NCBI GenBank assembly: GCA_026394095.1 | Contig: JAPKYY010000101.1 | Coordinates: forward strand, 1 to 7,972 | DNA length: 7,972 bases | Direction: 5' to 3' | Source of the DNA: Acidobacteriota bacterium | Lineage (GTDB): Bacteria > Acidobacteriota > Terriglobia > Bryobacterales > Bryobacteraceae | In this document: positions 5,158 to 7,972 of the stretch, piece by piece | How positions within the stretch are numbered: the first letter of the stretch is position 1 | How the letters are laid out: every line of letters starts with the position of its first letter | The notes under the pieces: model-generated | Databases searched by the model: none | The model's input: the letters and a program-made list of their open reading frames with translations, nothing else | What the model was told of the DNA's origin: nothing | Program-made: the position numbers and the translations under genes

Positions 5158-7795
5158 CGTCAAACTCGCCTTCGCCTCCTGCTCTCACGATCTAATCGAT
5201 CAATTTGTCGAAGAAGTGCAAAAGATGGGCGGCCTCGACCTGCCTGTCTACATCGTTGCCGAATTCAAACCTACGGTCCCCTGTCACTGGATCCCCTGGC
5301 ATCCCTTTGAGCCTCTCGACACCAATCGCAAACGCATCCTCTGGCACCTCTCCGGCAAATCAGTCCACTTCAACTGCATCCTCCTCCAGCCCAAACAACC
5401 CTACTGGGACATGCGCTGGCTTGGCCTCAAACTCTTCCCCACCAAAGTCTATTTCTTCAACGAAAACTACGGACACTTCCCGCTCCACCCGCGAGGCACA
5501 CCGCAAATTCTGCGCCATCTTGTTTGGCGCACCAAAAACCTGATCCGCCACCAAACCCGCCCGGGTGGCCGCCTCTACACCTGGCTCTGGCGTGCCCGCC
5601 ACCCCTTTGCCCTCGAGCGGCCCTACTACTTCCACTTCGCCAGTCGGCGCAAGGCGCTGGCCACCCAACCTCTCCACTCAGAACCAGTCCCGAGCCTCAC
5701 CGAAGGCATCACCGTCGTCATCCCCTCGCGCGATGGCCGCGAACTCCTAAGCCAGCTTCTGCCTCAAATCGAGCCAGGGCTAGTCAAGCAAGTCATCATC
5801 GTCGACAACGGCTCCTCAGACACAACTCACGAATTCGCAAACGACTTCATCAAGATCATCTCGGTCGATCACCCACTCTCCTTCGCTGCCGCCGTCAACA
5901 TGGGAATCCGCGCTTCCCGCACCACCCACACCTGCCTCCTCAACAACGACATGGTGCTCAAGCCCAAATTCTTTGAAGCCCTCGACGAAGCCTTCCACAA
6001 AATACCCAACCTCTTCAGCGCCACAGCCCAGATATTCTTTCCTGAAAACAAACGCCGCGAAGAAACCGGCAAAGCCGCCTACAAGCCCACCGCCCCGCGC
6101 GACTTCCCCCTCCGCTGCGAAACTCCAGCAGAAGGCGAAAACTTCACCCCCGTCCTCTACGGCTCCGGCGGCTGCACCCTCTACGACACAGCCAAACTCC
6201 TCACCATCGGATGCTTCAAAGAAAGCTTCCGCCCTGCCTACGTTGAAGATCTCGACACCGGCTGGCGCGGCTGGCAACAAGGCTGGCCCACTGTCTTTGT
6301 CTCCGGCGCAAGAGTCATCCACCACCACCGCTCCACCACCGCCCGCTTCATCGCCGCCTCCTCGATCGAACTGGCAATCGAACAAAACTACCTCCGCTGG
6401 ATCCTCTCAAGCGTCGCCACACCCGACGTCTTCAATCGTCTCTGGAAGCACGCCGTAACACGCATCAACCTCCTCGCCGCCGTCCCCGAGCCAGCCCCCA
6501 TCGCCACGTTTGCACTGCGCTACGCCGCCTTCGACAAACCCTATTTCGATTGGGATCGCCCCGCCCTACCTAAGTTCCCCGAATCCCAAATCCTCGCCCT
6601 CGGCAACGGAGACCTCGCCTGCTTCCCCGGCCAGGCCGCAACCGGCAAGCCCCGCCTTCTGATCGCCACTTCCTACATGCCCTTCCCGCTCTCACACGGC
6701 GGTGCCGTCCGCATGTACAACCTCATGCGCGAGGCAGCCAAAGACTACGCAATAATCCTCATGAGCTTCGTCGACGAGTTCGAGGCGCCAGCCCCCGAGC
6801 TCGCCAGCCTCTGCGCCGAAATCATCGAAGTCAAACGCGAAGGCACCCACTACCGCCGAAACACAGCCACTCCCAAGGTCGTCGAAGAATTCCGCAGTGA
6901 AACTTTCGAAGCCGCCATTGGCTGGGTCAACCGTCGCTGGCAGCCGCAGATCGCCCAACTCGAATTCACTCAAATGGCGCAATACGCCGCAGCCTGCAAG
7001 CCCGCCAAAACCATCCTCGTCGAGCACGACATCACCCTCGACCTCTACGGCCAGCTCCTCAAAGATAAAGAAGATTTCGACATGCGCCTCGAGCTGACTC
7101 GTTGGCAAACATTCGAGCGCGCAGCTTGGCGAGAAGTCGATTGCGTAGCCGTAATGAGCGACCGCGACAAAGGCCTTATCGAGCAATCCCGGCGCGTCGA
7201 AGTCATAGAAAACGGAGTCGATCTCACCCGTTTCAACCCCAGCCCCAACCCGCCCGAAAAAGGCCGGCTCCTCTTCATCGGCAGCCTCGCCCACCTGCCG
7301 AATCTGATGGCCCTGGCCTGGTTCCTCAAAAACGTCTGGCCCAGCCTCAAAGACGCAAAGCTCCACATCATCGCCGGGCGCAACCCCGCCTATTACATCG
7401 ACTTCTACAAAGAGCGAGTCGAGATCAACCTGAACCAGCCCAACATCGAACTCGAAGCCTTCGTAGAAGACGTCCGTCCCGCCTACGAGCAGGCCGAAAT
7501 CGTAATTGCCCCACTTCTAGCTAGCGCCGGCACCAACATTAAGATCATGGAAGCGATGGCCTGCGGTAAAGCCATCGTAGCCACCCCCGGCGGCGTCAAC
7601 GGCCTGAATGTAGAGCCCAGCAAAGACTATCTGCTAGCTTCAACCCCAGCCCATTTCACAGCCTGCATAGAACAACTCCAAAACAACCCCACCCTCCGCC
7701 AAACGCTGGAAACCAACGCCAGAAAAACCGCCGAAACCCGCTACAGCTGGGCCACCATAGGCCGCAAACAAGACGACCTCTACAAAAGCCTCTAG
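5132..7795 (+). CDS. Three-part glycosyltransferase: unknown N-domain, GT2, GT4
   Basis: This 887-residue cytosolic protein probably transfers two sugars in succession while a surface or exported glycan is built. Residues about 10-180 form a domain I do not recognise (KLAFASCSHDLIDQFVEEV, then a Trp- and His-rich part with FFNENYGHFPLHPRG). Residues about 193-400 are a GT-A (GT2) domain: VVIPSRDG (195-202), VDNGSSD (224-230), LLNNDMVLKP as the metal-binding DxD-like site (269-278), GSGGCTLYD (344-352), VEDLDTGWRG (371-380, the ED likely catalytic) and HHH (397-399). Residues about 506-885 are a GT-B (GT4) domain: TSYMPFPLSHGGAVRM (513-528), VEHD (630-633), ENGVD (693-697), FIGSLAH (715-721) and AGTNIKIMEAMACGKAIVAT (799-818). 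The last motif resembles the 'GT-(R/N)-(L/I)-K-I-(L/M)-E-A-M-A' of sugar transferases linked to PEP-CTERM/EpsH loci (TIGR03087). There are no membrane helices. Typical single GT2 or GT4 proteins are 300-420 residues, so this is a true fusion. The start is discussed with its ribosome site; the frame is open throughout. Confidence 0.93.
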   Translation: MPTGENSSSVKLAFASCSHDLIDQFVEEVQKMGGLDLPVYIVAEFKPTVPCHWIPWHPFEPLDTNRKRILWHLSGKSVHFNCILLQPKQPYWDMRWLGLKLFPTKVYFFNENYGHFPLHPRGTPQILRHLVWRTKNLIRHQTRPGGRLYTWLWRARHPFALERPYYFHFASRRKALATQPLHSEPVPSLTEGITVVIPSRDGRELLSQLLPQIEPGLVKQVIIVDNGSSDTTHEFANDFIKIISVDHPLSFAAAVNMGIRASRTTHTCLLNNDMVLKPKFFEALDEAFHKIPNLFSATAQIFFPENKRREETGKAAYKPTAPRDFPLRCETPAEGENFTPVLYGSGGCTLYDTAKLLTIGCFKESFRPAYVEDLDTGWRGWQQGWPTVFVSGARVIHHHRSTTARFIAASSIELAIEQNYLRWILSSVATPDVFNRLWKHAVTRINLLAAVPEPAPIATFALRYAAFDKPYFDWDRPALPKFPESQILALGNGDLACFPGQAATGKPRLLIATSYMPFPLSHGGAVRMYNLMREAAKDYAIILMSFVDEFEAPAPELASLCAEIIEVKREGTHYRRNTATPKVVEEFRSETFEAAIGWVNRRWQPQIAQLEFTQMAQYAAACKPAKTILVEHDITLDLYGQLLKDKEDFDMRLELTRWQTFERAAWREVDCVAVMSDRDKGLIEQSRRVEVIENGVDLTRFNPSPNPPEKGRLLFIGSLAHLPNLMALAWFLKNVWPSLKDAKLHIIAGRNPAYYIDFYKERVEINLNQPNIELEAFVEDVRPAYEQAEIVIAPLLASAGTNIKIMEAMACGKAIVATPGGVNGLNVEPSKDYLLASTPAHFTACIEQLQNNPTLRQTLETNARKTAETRYSWATIGRKQDDLYKSL

Positions 7796-7820
7796 CCCCA
7801 ATCTTCTTAGACTTCAGGCG

Positions 7821-7972
7821 ATGAAATACAGGGTCTATCTTGAGCCGGACGAAGACGGCATTTTTGTCGCAACCTGCCCCGCGCTGCCTGGCTGTGTTTC
7901 GCAGGGAAGCACTCGTACTGAAGCAACCGAGAACATCAAAGAAGCCGTCGAGGCGTATCTGATCAGCTTGCG
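7821..7972 (+). CDS. hicB: HicB-family antitoxin, 5' part only
   Basis: The first 50 codons of a gene run off the right edge: MKYRVYLEPDEDGIFVATCP, then ALPGCVSQGSTRTEATENIK, then EAVEAYLISL. The order of a strand with Y-x-V-x-(L/V)-E-x-D-E-D-G, then P-x-L-P-G-C-x-(S/T)-x-G-x-T, and a helix E-A-x-x-N-I-x-E-A-(V/I) is the hallmark of the HicB N-terminal domain. HicB proteins usually neutralise the HicA mRNA interferase and repress their own operon, with a ribbon-helix-helix or helix-turn-helix region near the C-terminus that is not visible here. No hicA lies upstream: the fused glycosyltransferase ends 25 nt before this ATG. A partner, if present, must be beyond the edge. Many bacteria also carry orphan HicB-like proteins. 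The ATG is preceded only by a weak AGG (7816-7818) very close to the start. Confidence 0.85.
   Translation, partial: MKYRVYLEPDEDGIFVATCPALPGCVSQGSTRTEATENIKEAVEAYLISL

Noticed and set aside
5816..6385. Open frame of 189 codons on the minus strand, opposite the GT2 domain
   Set aside because: It is fully antisense to a domain with clear GT2 motifs. Its product is Gly/Val/Ala/Glu-rich, as expected from the reverse of GC-rich codons, and shows no family motif.
6692..7366. Open frame of 224 codons on the minus strand, opposite the GT4 domain
   Set aside because: It is fully antisense to the GT4 domain, with low-complexity acidic composition and no recognisable domain.

Overview
The window looks like chromosomal DNA of an acidobacterium, most likely of the Solibacter/Bryobacter group (Bryobacterales). 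The main evidence is the large secreted protein encoded at 3504-709. It joins an NHL-type beta-propeller to a C-terminal region of the type first described in Solibacter (TIGR03437). GC-rich coding with C/G-ending codons, compact gene packing and exported proteins with repeated beta domains fit that group. This assignment rests on pattern recognition alone; no search was run.

Layout. (1) 13-708, plus strand: two small cytosolic genes 6 nt apart, a DUF4760-like protein and an 85-residue DUF2007-like protein. (2) 4082-709, minus strand: two exported-protein genes in tandem. The first, read from 4082 to 3557, is a DUF5666-like secreted protein split by a +1 frameshift. The second, 3504 to 709, is the 931-residue propeller/TIGR03437 protein. 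Its stop codon abuts the stop of the 85-residue gene, so the two units converge with no gap. (3) 4083-4107: a 25-nt divergent spacer holding overlapping -10-like boxes for both directions. (4) 4108-7795, plus strand: a two-gene sugar unit. It encodes a predicted (alpha/alpha)6-toroid protein and an 887-residue fusion of a GT-A (GT2) and a GT-B (GT4) glycosyltransferase behind an unrecognised N-terminal domain. The two genes overlap by 26 nt and both seem to start at TTG. (5) 7821-7972: the first 50 codons of a HicB-family antitoxin gene that runs off the window.

How the genes may work together. The toroid protein and the fused glycosyltransferase are probably co-translated and probably act in making or modifying a surface or exported glycan; this is inferred from context. 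The two minus-strand genes both encode signal-peptide-bearing beta-rich proteins and may be co-transcribed. Nothing in the sequence ties the two halves together functionally.

I did not find a clearly new multi-gene system. The points most worth a second look are the nested, duplicated domain inside the TIGR03437 region, the frameshift that cuts an internal repeat of the DUF5666-like gene, the three-part glycosyltransferase, and the very tight divergent promoter region. No tRNA, rRNA, CRISPR array, insertion sequence or convincing intrinsic terminator was seen, and no stretch over 300 bases lacks a gene.
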